DNA of 64,000 nucleotides, from the NCBI RefSeq assembly GCF_000014145.1, contig NC_008255.1, forward strand, positions 931,501 to 995,500, written 5' to 3'. Below are positions 19,857 to 28,191 of this stretch, piece by piece (within the stretch, counting starts at the first letter, position 1; each line of letters opens with the position of its first letter). The position numbers were made by a program, and so were the translations under genes. The notes beneath the pieces were generated by a model. The model did not search any database. It was not told the origin of the DNA and saw only the letters and a program-made list of their open reading frames with translations. This DNA comes from Cytophaga hutchinsonii ATCC 33406 (GTDB lineage: Bacteria; Bacteroidota; Bacteroidia; Cytophagales; Cytophagaceae).

Positions 19857-20039
19857 CAAATTGATTAATCTGTGTTAATGTTATTTTTATGCGTGCATAT
19901 TACATTCTTGTAAAAAGCGCTTAAAACCGATTGTGGGGTGGTTTCGTTAGTTTTCTAGAGAATAAAAAAACAGACGGAAATTTTTCCTGAAGATATTTTT
20001 ATTTAAAAATAAAAACCCAAACGCTAATCAAGCAAAGCT

Positions 20040-23000
20040 ATGAATACCTTCTTTCATCTTCAACCAGTAAATGTATTCCTTAAAAGAGTTGTTTTTACAA
20101 TCTTCTTTTTAAATACATGTTTTTTGGCTGTGGCAGAGTTAAATTCAACTTCCAGCCAGACAATATCGACCTCACAAGCATATACAGGTGCCAGCAAAAT
20201 CGCAAACGGCAGTACGCTAACTATTTCGGGGGGGACAACAACGTTTAATGGTACTTTAACCGTAGGTAACGGTGCTGCAGGTACATTAATTGTAAAAAGC
20301 GGAGCTATCGTGATTGTAAACGGTACCTTATCTATTGGTACATCCAGCAATGGTGCTGTAGTGATTGAAAACGGCGGTCAATTGATTGTTAATCCGGGCT
20401 CAGCAAGCGGGACAGCCGCAATCAATATCAATAGTTCAGCAGCAACGGCTCTGGATATTCAGACAGGTGGCTCCGTGATTGTAAAAGCAGCCGCATCAGG
20501 CAACAACATTTTAGGCATGTATCAGACGGCGGCATCGAATGTAACTGTTGCCGGTGCTCTTCAGATCAGAGGAGGCGGGTTTAAAATGGATGGTACTTCA
20601 AAATTAACGTATTCAGGTTCGGGTAACGATACCATTATAGGTACACCTAATACTTCGGGGGCATATTTCTCAAATTCAACAAAGTTAACGGTTGGCTCAA
20701 ATGTTAACTTATATATAAGCGGTGATGTTAAAAATGATTCGAATGCAGAGTTTGCCATTAATGGGAATGTGTCTATTAACGGTAATTATCAGTCAGGAAA
20801 CAATACAGCAAATGTTACCGGTACGGGTACATTAACAACAACGGGTTCATTAAATTCCGATAGTTACCAGGGTTCTGTTTTTGGAGAAAGATACAGCTGT
20901 CCGACAGGTCCTTGTGGGGGCAGTAACGTCATTACTTCAAGTAATATGACCACCTGTAACGGAGGCAGTGTTATAATAACCGGGCCAGCTATTGCCGGAG
21001 CTGCTTATAAGTGGCTGGTAAGTGTTACCAGTGCTTCAAGCGGCTTTACAAATGCCCCGGGTGCAAATACCGGACAGAATTATTCAACTACCGGTTCACC
21101 GGCTGCTCAATATACCTACTACAAAAGACAATACACATTAAATGGTGTTACAATAAACAGCAATACATTGACCATAACATCCTCATTCTGGGTAACAGCT
21201 TCAACAACTCCGGCTATTGGAGGTGCAAGCACGGTATGTACAGGTTCTGCTATAACACTTACAAATTCATTAAGCGGCGGCCGATGGACAAGTGCTTCTC
21301 CCAATATTGCAACAGTATCTTCTTCCGGTGTGGTAACAGGTGTTTCTGCCGGGACTTCTGTAATAACCTATTCAGGCAACGGATGTTATACACCTTCCAA
21401 TAAGACAATAACGGTATCATCCTGTGTGATCACCTGGACGGGGGCAACAAACAGTGCCTGGACAACCATGTCAAACTGGAGTTCCGGTTCTGTTCCTACA
21501 GCATCAGATAGTATTTTAATTCCGGCAGGTGCACCTAATTACCCTCAAATTTCAACAAGTGTATCCAGTTATAAAACAACGGTTAATTCCGGAGCTTCAT
21601 TAACAATTACTTCATCTGGTGTATTAAATGCATATGGGAATATTATTAATAATGGTACAGTTACAACGAATGCCGGTTCAACGGTAGCGTTTAAAGGAAG
21701 CAGTGCACAGACAATAAGCGGTGTTCCGGTATTGTACAATGTACAGGTTGCAAATACTTCTGGTGGTGTAGCCTTATCTTCAGCGGTTACATTAAAAGGA
21801 GCATTAACGTTAACAAGCGGTGTATTAACAACCAACGCTAATCTTACAGTGAATTTTGATAATGGTGGTAACATAGCCTACAATTCAACAGATGCGGGAA
21901 GTATCAGCGGTAATGTAACCGGCCGCCGTGATGTGGTAGCACGTACACATTATATCAGTGCGCCTTTTAACGGTGTCACATCTGCACAGGTTGGAGCAAC
22001 CACACCATTGTACTATAACAACTACTGGAAAATGTATGCAAAGAATTTTGCTACACAAGGGTGGACAGCTGTAACAGATGTGACTACAGCAATGCCTCTG
22101 GGTACTGGTTTCTCTATTGCTTTACCGAATGCCGCTCCATTGATCTTTACCGGAACGTATAATCATAGCTATACATTACCGGCAACAACTTACTCCAATG
22201 CAGCAGCAGGTAAATATATCTTAATCGGAAATCCATATCCATCAGCGCTGGATTGGACAAGTGCGGCAGGCTGGACAAAAACAAATGTGGCCAACGCTAT
22301 TTATTACTGGGATGCAGCAAGCAGTAAAGTTTCTTCATACGTTGCAGGTGTAAGCACAAATGGCGGTACACAGTATATACCGGCAATGCAATCATTCATG
22401 GTGTCTACAACAGGTACCGGAGGTAATTCAAGTGTTGCGATCAATAATGCAGCGCGTGTTAGTTTACAGAATCCTTCGTTCTTACGTAACGGTTCGGATG
22501 AAACTGTCCGAATCAAAATAACAGCAGCAAATGCAGAACAGTGGGATGATGCTGTTGTACGCTTTAATGAGATGGCAACAAATTCATTTGATGATGACTG
22601 GGATGCGTATAAGTTATTAAGCCGTGGTCCGAGCCCTTCTGTTTATACGGTACTTGGTGAAGATATTTATTCTGTTAACTCTGTAGCGCATCCTTCAGCA
22701 TTGCCAATCATTGATCTGGCTGTATATATTCCGGCAGATGGTAACTACAGCTTAACGATTACTAACAGTGACCCTGCTACAGACTATGTATTAATAGATA
22801 AAAAATTAGGAACAGAAAATCTTTTATCCGGATCCGATTATATGTTTAGCGGACTGCGTACGGATGATGGAAACCGTTTCCAGCTTCAGTTGCGTATTTC
22901 AGAGAATAACATTACTACAGGTACTACAGCTGCACAAAATAACAAAGGGCTTCAGATTCATTCAACAGATAAAGGCTTTGTGGTTCAGACAGATGTTTTT

Positions 23001-23180
23001 GGAGGCAGCAAAGCTACGATTGAAGTTCTGGATATGAGCGGAAAATCTGTAGCTGCTATGGAAAACACACTCGCAGCAGGTGCAACATTTATTTCTTCAG
23101 ATCTTTCAGCAGGTGCTTATCTGGTTAAAGTAACGGTTGATGGAAATACGTTTGCGGGAATGATCAGTTTACTAAAATAA
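20040..23180 (+). CDS. Giant secreted T9SS cargo protein, paralogue 4 (1046 aa)
   Basis: It has a normal signal peptide (VVFTIFFLNTCFLAVA, cleavage near residue 32). The N-terminal block (about 33-275) is a regular Gly/Asn/Thr/Val solenoid-like repeat different from that of paralogues 1-3 (runs such as GTLIVKSGAIVIVNGTLSIG). It ends in VFG..YSCPTGPCGG. An Ig-like domain (about 295-385) is followed by a Big_2-like domain (about 385-462, with ATVSSSGVVTGVSAGTSVITY split across its strands). The second W..NWS block starts at about 463, the GRRD / NPYPSALDW module at about 627, and the T9SS sorting domain spans about 968-1046. The C-terminal half is nearly the same as in paralogue 5 at DNA level, which suggests a recent duplication or gene conversion. 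Role inferred as a surface structural or adhesive protein. Confidence 0.88.
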   Translation: MNTFFHLQPVNVFLKRVVFTIFFLNTCFLAVAELNSTSSQTISTSQAYTGASKIANGSTLTISGGTTTFNGTLTVGNGAAGTLIVKSGAIVIVNGTLSIGTSSNGAVVIENGGQLIVNPGSASGTAAININSSAATALDIQTGGSVIVKAAASGNNILGMYQTAASNVTVAGALQIRGGGFKMDGTSKLTYSGSGNDTIIGTPNTSGAYFSNSTKLTVGSNVNLYISGDVKNDSNAEFAINGNVSINGNYQSGNNTANVTGTGTLTTTGSLNSDSYQGSVFGERYSCPTGPCGGSNVITSSNMTTCNGGSVIITGPAIAGAAYKWLVSVTSASSGFTNAPGANTGQNYSTTGSPAAQYTYYKRQYTLNGVTINSNTLTITSSFWVTASTTPAIGGASTVCTGSAITLTNSLSGGRWTSASPNIATVSSSGVVTGVSAGTSVITYSGNGCYTPSNKTITVSSCVITWTGATNSAWTTMSNWSSGSVPTASDSILIPAGAPNYPQISTSVSSYKTTVNSGASLTITSSGVLNAYGNIINNGTVTTNAGSTVAFKGSSAQTISGVPVLYNVQVANTSGGVALSSAVTLKGALTLTSGVLTTNANLTVNFDNGGNIAYNSTDAGSISGNVTGRRDVVARTHYISAPFNGVTSAQVGATTPLYYNNYWKMYAKNFATQGWTAVTDVTTAMPLGTGFSIALPNAAPLIFTGTYNHSYTLPATTYSNAAAGKYILIGNPYPSALDWTSAAGWTKTNVANAIYYWDAASSKVSSYVAGVSTNGGTQYIPAMQSFMVSTTGTGGNSSVAINNAARVSLQNPSFLRNGSDETVRIKITAANAEQWDDAVVRFNEMATNSFDDDWDAYKLLSRGPSPSVYTVLGEDIYSVNSVAHPSALPIIDLAVYIPADGNYSLTITNSDPATDYVLIDKKLGTENLLSGSDYMFSGLRTDDGNRFQLQLRISENNITTGTTAAQNNKGLQIHSTDKGFVVQTDVFGGSKATIEVLDMSGKSVAAMENTLAAGATFISSDLSAGAYLVKVTVDGNTFAGMISLLK

Positions 23181-23226
23181 GCCATTTAATAGTGCCGGAT
23201 TAAAAATAATACCTGGTAATGCATAT

Positions 23227-23272
23227 GTAAAACAAAAAAGGAAGACTGAAAAGTTTTCCTTTTTTGTTTTAC
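23227..23272 (+). terminator. Strong intrinsic terminator after paralogue 4
   Basis: Arms 23227-23243 and 23256-23272 give a perfect 17-bp A/T-rich stem. It can extend by 4 pairs to a GAAA tetraloop, and the 3' arm itself carries T runs. Confidence 0.85.
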
Positions 23273-23497
23273 GTGTTTTGTAATGTGAATGGAATTTTGC
23301 TGATACTGTTTGCTTAATTGTATTTTTTGAATCAACATATTTACGTGTAATTCAAAAGCGAAGCTTGTATTCTTCGTTCAATTGCAATCTTTATTAAAAA
23401 TAAATCACACAAAAATATTACATGGTGTAAAAAAACGCATTAAAACATTTAATCCTATTAATTAGTTCATTTATAGTGATTTATTATTCAATTAAAA

Positions 23498-23511
23498 TTA
23501 ACATATGTTAA
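23498..23511. promoter_or_regulatory. Putative operator palindrome TTAACATATGTTAA
   Basis: Third identical copy of the 14-bp palindrome, 111 bp before the paralogue 5 start. Confidence 0.6.
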
Positions 23512-23524
23512 TAGTGTAAAATTT

Positions 23525-23542
23525 AATATGTTCAAACATATT
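23525..23542. repeat. Short perfect inverted repeat AATATGTT-CA-AACATATT
   Basis: 8-bp arms with a 2-bp centre, 13 bp downstream of the TTAAC palindrome. It could be a second protein-binding site or a small hairpin in the leader. Confidence 0.45.
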
Positions 23543-23622
23543 TTATTACATGTGTAAAAAAGGGCTTTCTAACGTTTGTTTAAGCGTTTCGTTAGTCTGA
23601 GAAATGGTTTAAATGTAACACA

Positions 23623-26600
23623 ATGAAACATCTATTACACACAATTTTTAGATCTCTTTATTCAATAATTTATATTGAATTTTTAGGAAAAAGAAAATTA
23701 AGCGCACCGGTATTGATTCCGGTAAATGTCTTAACAGAAAAGACTCAAAAAATAAATATCCGGGGAACTGTTTTATATAAGATGCTCGGATGTTTTGTAC
23801 TTGTGACATTATTTTCAACTGTCTCTCAGGCTCAAACGTATCTTAGTCCATCAGGGAATTTAAATATTACAACAAATACAACATATTCCGGTGCAGGTAT
23901 TTATACCGGCACAACAACAGTTAAAGCTGGGGTAACAGTTATTTTCACCGGCGGAGTATCATTAAGTAATTCAGCAAAGTTTGTTATAGAAGCCGGGGCT
24001 ACAGTAATTATTAATTCAGGAGGATTTAGTACAAGCAGTTCAACAGAAGCAACAACAGCCACAGGATCTAAACTTATAATTATAGCAGGCGGTTTGAATC
24101 TGAGTAATTCATCTAAATTTACCAGTAATGGTGCATTGGCCGTACGCGATGGAGGCTTGAGTATCAGTTCTTCAGCAACACTTGGTTTGTATGGATTAAA
24201 TCAGGATACGATCAGAGGGGCCGTTTCATTGAATAACTCAACAACAACAACCATTGATACAGGGGTTGAATTATATATAGATGGAGATATTACGAGTACA
24301 TCATCTGCCGGCATGGCAGTGAATGGAAATGTTGCTGTTGATGGAAATTATCAATCCTGGAATTCTGCTAAGATTACAGGTACAGGAGATATAACAACAA
24401 CAGGATCTATGAATGCTGGAGGCAGCAGCACAATTTTCGGAGTCAATCCGTATAGCTGCAGCGGACCTGATTGTAATGGACGTAATTCATGCGGACGAAC
24501 CATTACCGCATCTACACCGTCAACCGGAGTATGTTTAAATTCATCCGTAATACTAACAGGAGTATTGAGCGGGTCGGGGACAAAAGCATATCAGTGGCAA
24601 GTAAGTACCACTTTAGGCGGTACATATTCTAATATCACAGGCGCAACATCAAGTACTTATACCTTTACAGCAACTGCTGCCAGATATTATAAGGTTAGAA
24701 TAACAGTTTCAGGTTGTGCATCGACAAGTAATATAATACCGATAACCATAAATACGCCGGCTGTGGCACCTGCTGCAATTACAGGCAATACTTCTATTTG
24801 TGCAGGAGAATCTACAACATTAACTGTGAGCGGCGGTAACTTGGGTACAGATGGATCGGCAGTATGGTATGATGCAGCTTCTTGCGGAAGTTTTATACAA
24901 AACTGGACAAGCCAGCCTTATGCAACAATAAGAACAACTGTAAATGGTGCGAACGGAATTTTGAATGTAACATCAGCATTTGATTCCTGGATTGAAATGT
25001 ATGGGTTGGGAACATTTAATCCGAATATTTACAAATACATTAATATCCGTTACCGCGTGAATTCAGGAGATGCACAAGCTGTACAGATGTATTTTACAAA
25101 TGCTACTTACACAACAGCAAACGAAAATGCAGTAGTAGTTAGTCCTTTAATCAGTGACGGGAACTGGCAGGTACTTACAATTGATATGTCTACGCATCCG
25201 CTCTGGACTTCATCAACCGTAACAGGCTGGAGATATGATTTTGCATCCGGAGTTGCCAATATGGATATTGATTATATTTCACTGACAGCAAAGCCTGCCG
25301 GTGGAAACAACGGTACACTTTCCTCTACCTTTAGTCCTTTGGTTACAACAATATACCAGGTTCGATATGAAAGTGTATGTAATTTTACTACTTGCCAGGC
25401 GGTAACAATAACGGTAAATAGTCCTGCAACAGCAGTAGCCGGAAGCGACATCTCAATGTGTGCGGGATCAACAGCTGTGCCTATTATAGCAGGGTCAAGC
25501 GCAGCAAATACGAGTGGAATTACATGGACTTCAAACGGAACGGCAGGCACAATCAGCGCGCCTACTTCTTTAACAAACGCAAAATATACGCCAAGTCCTG
25601 CGGATATTGCAGCAGGCAGCAGAACGGTAACGTTAACCGCAACAGGCCAGGGAGCTTGTCCGAATGTTACGTCAACAAAAACAATAACGATTATATCGTC
25701 TCCGGCTGCAATCGGTACGCTTACAGGTACAGCTACAGTATGTAAAGAGCAAACAATTACGTATAGTATTCCTTCCGTTGCAAATGCTGCAAGTTACAAC
25801 TGGACAGTTCCAACAGGTGCTGCCATTACCGCAGGTACCGGTACAACATCTATTACAGTTTCCTATGCAGGAGCATCGGTGACTTCAGGGTCAGTTTCTG
25901 TAGATGCTATAAATACCTGTGCAACTACATCAAAAAGTTTAGCCATAACAATCAATAATACCTGTGCAAACAGCTGGATCGGAGTTACAAGTACAGATTG
26001 GAATACAACATCAAACTGGAGTCTTGGTATGATTCCATCAAGTGCACATGATGTGATGGTTCCGGCTTCAACACCGTTTTCTCCAACGGTTTCCGCTACA
26101 GCTAACGTAGCGTCCTTTACAAATAACAATACACTGACTGTAGCTTTCGGAGCAATATTGAATGTATATGGCAATATTACAAACAACAGCAATGTAAGTC
26201 CTGCAAGCGGTTCAACGGTAGCGTTTAAAGGGAACAGTGCACAGACAGTAAGCGGTGTTCCGGTATTGTACAATGTACAGGTAGCAAATACGTCAGGCGG
26301 TGTAGCCTTATCTTCAGCTGTTACAGTCAGAGGCACATTGACATTGACAAGCGGTGTGCTTACAACAAATTCAAACCTTACGGTCAATTTTGATACTGGC
26401 GGTAATATTGCGTACAATTCAACAGACGCAGGAAGTATCAGTGGCAGTGTAACCGGCCGCAGAGATGCGATAGCACGTACACATTATATCGGTGCACCTT
26501 TCAATGGCGTAACTTCAGCGCAGGTTGGGGCAACCACACCATTGTATTATAACAATTACTGGAAAATGTATGCAAAGAATTTTGCCAACCAAGGCTGGTT

Positions 26601-27708
26601 AGCAGTAACAGACGCCACTACGGCAATGTCTCCTGGTACAGGATATTCTCTTGCATTACCAAATGCAGCTTCGTTGATTTTTACGGGTACCTATAGCCAT
26701 AGCTATACATTACCGGGAGCAACGTACTCGAATGCGGCAGCAGGAAAATATATCCTGATAGGAAATCCGTATCCATCTACACTGGATTGGAATAAAGCAT
26801 CCGGCTGGACAAAAACAAATGTTGCGAACGCTGTTTATTACTGGGATGCTGCAGGGAACAAAGTATCTTCTTATGTGGCAGGTGTAAGCACTAATGGAGG
26901 TACACAATATATACCCGCTATGCAGGCGTTCATGGTAACAACAACCGGTACAGGCGGAAGCAATTCAAGTGTTGCGATTAATAATAACGCACGTTTGAGT
27001 ACGCAGAATCCATCCTTCTTACGTACAGGTGCCGATGAAACGATCCGTATTAAATTAACAGGTGCAAATGCAGAGCAGTGGGATGATGCTGTAATTCGCT
27101 TCAATGAAATGGCAACTACAGCATTCGATACCGATTGGGATGCTTACAAAATTCTGAGCCGTGGCCCAAGCCCGTTGGTATATACAACACTTGGAGAGGA
27201 TATTTATTCCATTAACTCAGTAGCAGAAGCTGCTTCACTTCCAGCAGTAGATGTCCTGGTATATATTCCTGCAGATGGTAATTATACCTTAACGATAACA
27301 AACAGTGATCCAACCACTGATTACATATTGATAGATAAAAAATTGGGTACAGAAAATCTTTTATCCGGATCAGATTATAAGTTTAGCGGTGCAGGTACAG
27401 ATGCTGCAGATCGTTTCCAACTTCAGTTGCGTACAGCAGTAACTACAGGGACGCAGCTATCACAGAAGGGTAGAGGGCTTCAGATTGGTTCAGCAACAAA
27501 AGGGTTTGTCATCCAGACAGATCAGTTTGCCGGTAATGCAGCAGGTATTGAAATTATGGATATGAATGGAAAATCGATAAGCGTATTTACAAGCAACCTT
27601 AGTGCTGCTGCCACATACGTGCCGGTAGAACTTGCAGATGGTGCGTATCTGGTTAAGGTAACTGTTGAGGGCAATACGTTTGCTGGTCTGATCAGCCTGA
27701 TAAAATAA
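23623..27708 (+). CDS. Giant secreted T9SS cargo protein, paralogue 5 (1361 aa), with a nested CBM-like domain
   Basis: A roughly 50-residue n-region precedes the signal core MLGCFVLVTLFSTVSQA (cleavage near residue 70). A solenoid-like N-terminal block ends in IFG..YSCSGPDCNGRNSCG. Ig-like domain 1 is at about 300-385. A second Ig-like domain (starting ICAGESTTLTVSGG) is interrupted at its SCG loop by a jelly-roll-like insert of about 140 residues (about 421-560, including YINIRYRVNSG and DGNWQVLTIDMSTHPLW) and then resumes at GGNNGTLSSTFSPLVTTIYQV. The insert resembles the beta-sandwich modules appended to glycan-active enzymes, so glycan binding is a reasonable inference. A further Ig-like and one PKD-like unit (YNWTVPTGAAITAG) follow. 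The W..NWS block starts at about 783, the GRRD / NPYPSTLDW module at about 945 and the T9SS sorting domain at about 1285-1361. Confidence 0.87.
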   Translation: MKHLLHTIFRSLYSIIYIEFLGKRKLSAPVLIPVNVLTEKTQKINIRGTVLYKMLGCFVLVTLFSTVSQAQTYLSPSGNLNITTNTTYSGAGIYTGTTTVKAGVTVIFTGGVSLSNSAKFVIEAGATVIINSGGFSTSSSTEATTATGSKLIIIAGGLNLSNSSKFTSNGALAVRDGGLSISSSATLGLYGLNQDTIRGAVSLNNSTTTTIDTGVELYIDGDITSTSSAGMAVNGNVAVDGNYQSWNSAKITGTGDITTTGSMNAGGSSTIFGVNPYSCSGPDCNGRNSCGRTITASTPSTGVCLNSSVILTGVLSGSGTKAYQWQVSTTLGGTYSNITGATSSTYTFTATAARYYKVRITVSGCASTSNIIPITINTPAVAPAAITGNTSICAGESTTLTVSGGNLGTDGSAVWYDAASCGSFIQNWTSQPYATIRTTVNGANGILNVTSAFDSWIEMYGLGTFNPNIYKYINIRYRVNSGDAQAVQMYFTNATYTTANENAVVVSPLISDGNWQVLTIDMSTHPLWTSSTVTGWRYDFASGVANMDIDYISLTAKPAGGNNGTLSSTFSPLVTTIYQVRYESVCNFTTCQAVTITVNSPATAVAGSDISMCAGSTAVPIIAGSSAANTSGITWTSNGTAGTISAPTSLTNAKYTPSPADIAAGSRTVTLTATGQGACPNVTSTKTITIISSPAAIGTLTGTATVCKEQTITYSIPSVANAASYNWTVPTGAAITAGTGTTSITVSYAGASVTSGSVSVDAINTCATTSKSLAITINNTCANSWIGVTSTDWNTTSNWSLGMIPSSAHDVMVPASTPFSPTVSATANVASFTNNNTLTVAFGAILNVYGNITNNSNVSPASGSTVAFKGNSAQTVSGVPVLYNVQVANTSGGVALSSAVTVRGTLTLTSGVLTTNSNLTVNFDTGGNIAYNSTDAGSISGSVTGRRDAIARTHYIGAPFNGVTSAQVGATTPLYYNNYWKMYAKNFANQGWLAVTDATTAMSPGTGYSLALPNAASLIFTGTYSHSYTLPGATYSNAAAGKYILIGNPYPSTLDWNKASGWTKTNVANAVYYWDAAGNKVSSYVAGVSTNGGTQYIPAMQAFMVTTTGTGGSNSSVAINNNARLSTQNPSFLRTGADETIRIKLTGANAEQWDDAVIRFNEMATTAFDTDWDAYKILSRGPSPLVYTTLGEDIYSINSVAEAASLPAVDVLVYIPADGNYTLTITNSDPTTDYILIDKKLGTENLLSGSDYKFSGAGTDAADRFQLQLRTAVTTGTQLSQKGRGLQIGSATKGFVIQTDQFAGNAAGIEIMDMNGKSISVFTSNLSAAATYVPVELADGAYLVKVTVEGNTFAGLISLIK

Positions 27709-27730
27709 AACATCTTAGTGTAATGCCAAA

Positions 27731-27767
27731 TAAAAAATGAGTCTTCATACCGGAGACTCATTTTTTA
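27731..27767 (+). terminator. Intrinsic terminator after paralogue 5
   Basis: Arms 27731-27744 and 27754-27767 form a perfect 14-bp stem with a 9-base loop and a T6 run within the 3' arm. Confidence 0.85.
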
Positions 27768-28021
27768 TTACATACCAATATGATTCCCTAACTTGAAATA
27801 GCTGTATGATAAAACTGCAATTTTTTAATGTTTTTACAATATTTTATCTGTTCTAAATATTGAATTTTACTAAGTTAAAATAGCATTTTAAATGCTGTTT
27901 GATGTGATTATCAATGTGTAGTACATTTTTTTGAAATTTAGATTTTACATTTGTTATCAAAAAACTTACATGCGGAAAATACTTAGTTTACACCTAAAAG
28001 TGCCATTTAATGCTTATAGAC

Positions 28022-28035
28022 TTAACAATTGTTAA
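28022..28035. promoter_or_regulatory. Putative operator dyad TTAAC-AATT-GTTAA
   Basis: Perfect 14-bp palindrome, extended by one more C/G pair on each side, 156 bp before the paralogue 6 start. It has the same half-sites as the other array dyads with a different 4-bp centre. Confidence 0.58.
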
Positions 28036-28144
28036 GTTTATGAGATTTTTGCTAAATGCAACTGGGTAAAAAATCTACATTTTGAATATAAATTCCCCAA
28101 TAACTAACATCTAAAAAAACTGCTATTACAGGCCTGTAAAAACC

Positions 28145-28170
28145 TTGGATATGTTGGGACGTTATATTTG
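28145..28170 (+). promoter_or_regulatory. Possible Bacteroidetes-type promoter of paralogue 6
   Basis: TATATTTG at 28163-28170 matches the -7 element TAnnTTTG, with a TTG at 28145-28147 upstream. The 15-bp spacing is shorter than usual, so this is tentative. The transcript leader would be about 15 nt. Confidence 0.35.
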
Positions 28171-28191
28171 CAGCAGTTATTTAGAACGACT

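Larger units (their letters stand above)
19566..20039. other. 474-bp intergenic region between paralogues 3 and 4
   Basis: It contains the hairpin at 19599-19635, the 11-bp inverted repeat at 19770-19809, the palindrome at 19843-19856, and GTTTCGTTAG at 19941-19950, which recurs before paralogue 5 at 23586-23595. I see no gene. The long leader may be untranslated. Confidence 0.6.
23181..23622. other. 442-bp intergenic region between paralogues 4 and 5
   Basis: It contains the terminator at 23227-23272, the palindrome at 23498-23511, the hairpin-like repeat at 23525-23542, TTACATGTGTAA near 23547 and GTTTCGTTAG at 23586-23595. No coding sequence was seen. Confidence 0.6.
27709..28191. other. 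483-bp intergenic region before paralogue 6
   Basis: It holds the terminator at 27731-27767, the dyad at 28022-28035 and a promoter-like TATATTTG box at 28163-28170. A TACATTTG at 27946-27953 also fits TAnnTTTG, but such boxes arise easily by chance in AT-rich DNA. No gene was seen. Confidence 0.6.

Noticed and set aside
27946-27953. TACATTTG as the promoter of paralogue 6
   Set aside because: It lies about 240 bp before the start and upstream of the dyad, has no -33 element at proper spacing, and such boxes are expected by chance in AT-rich DNA. The TATATTTG at 28163 is better placed.
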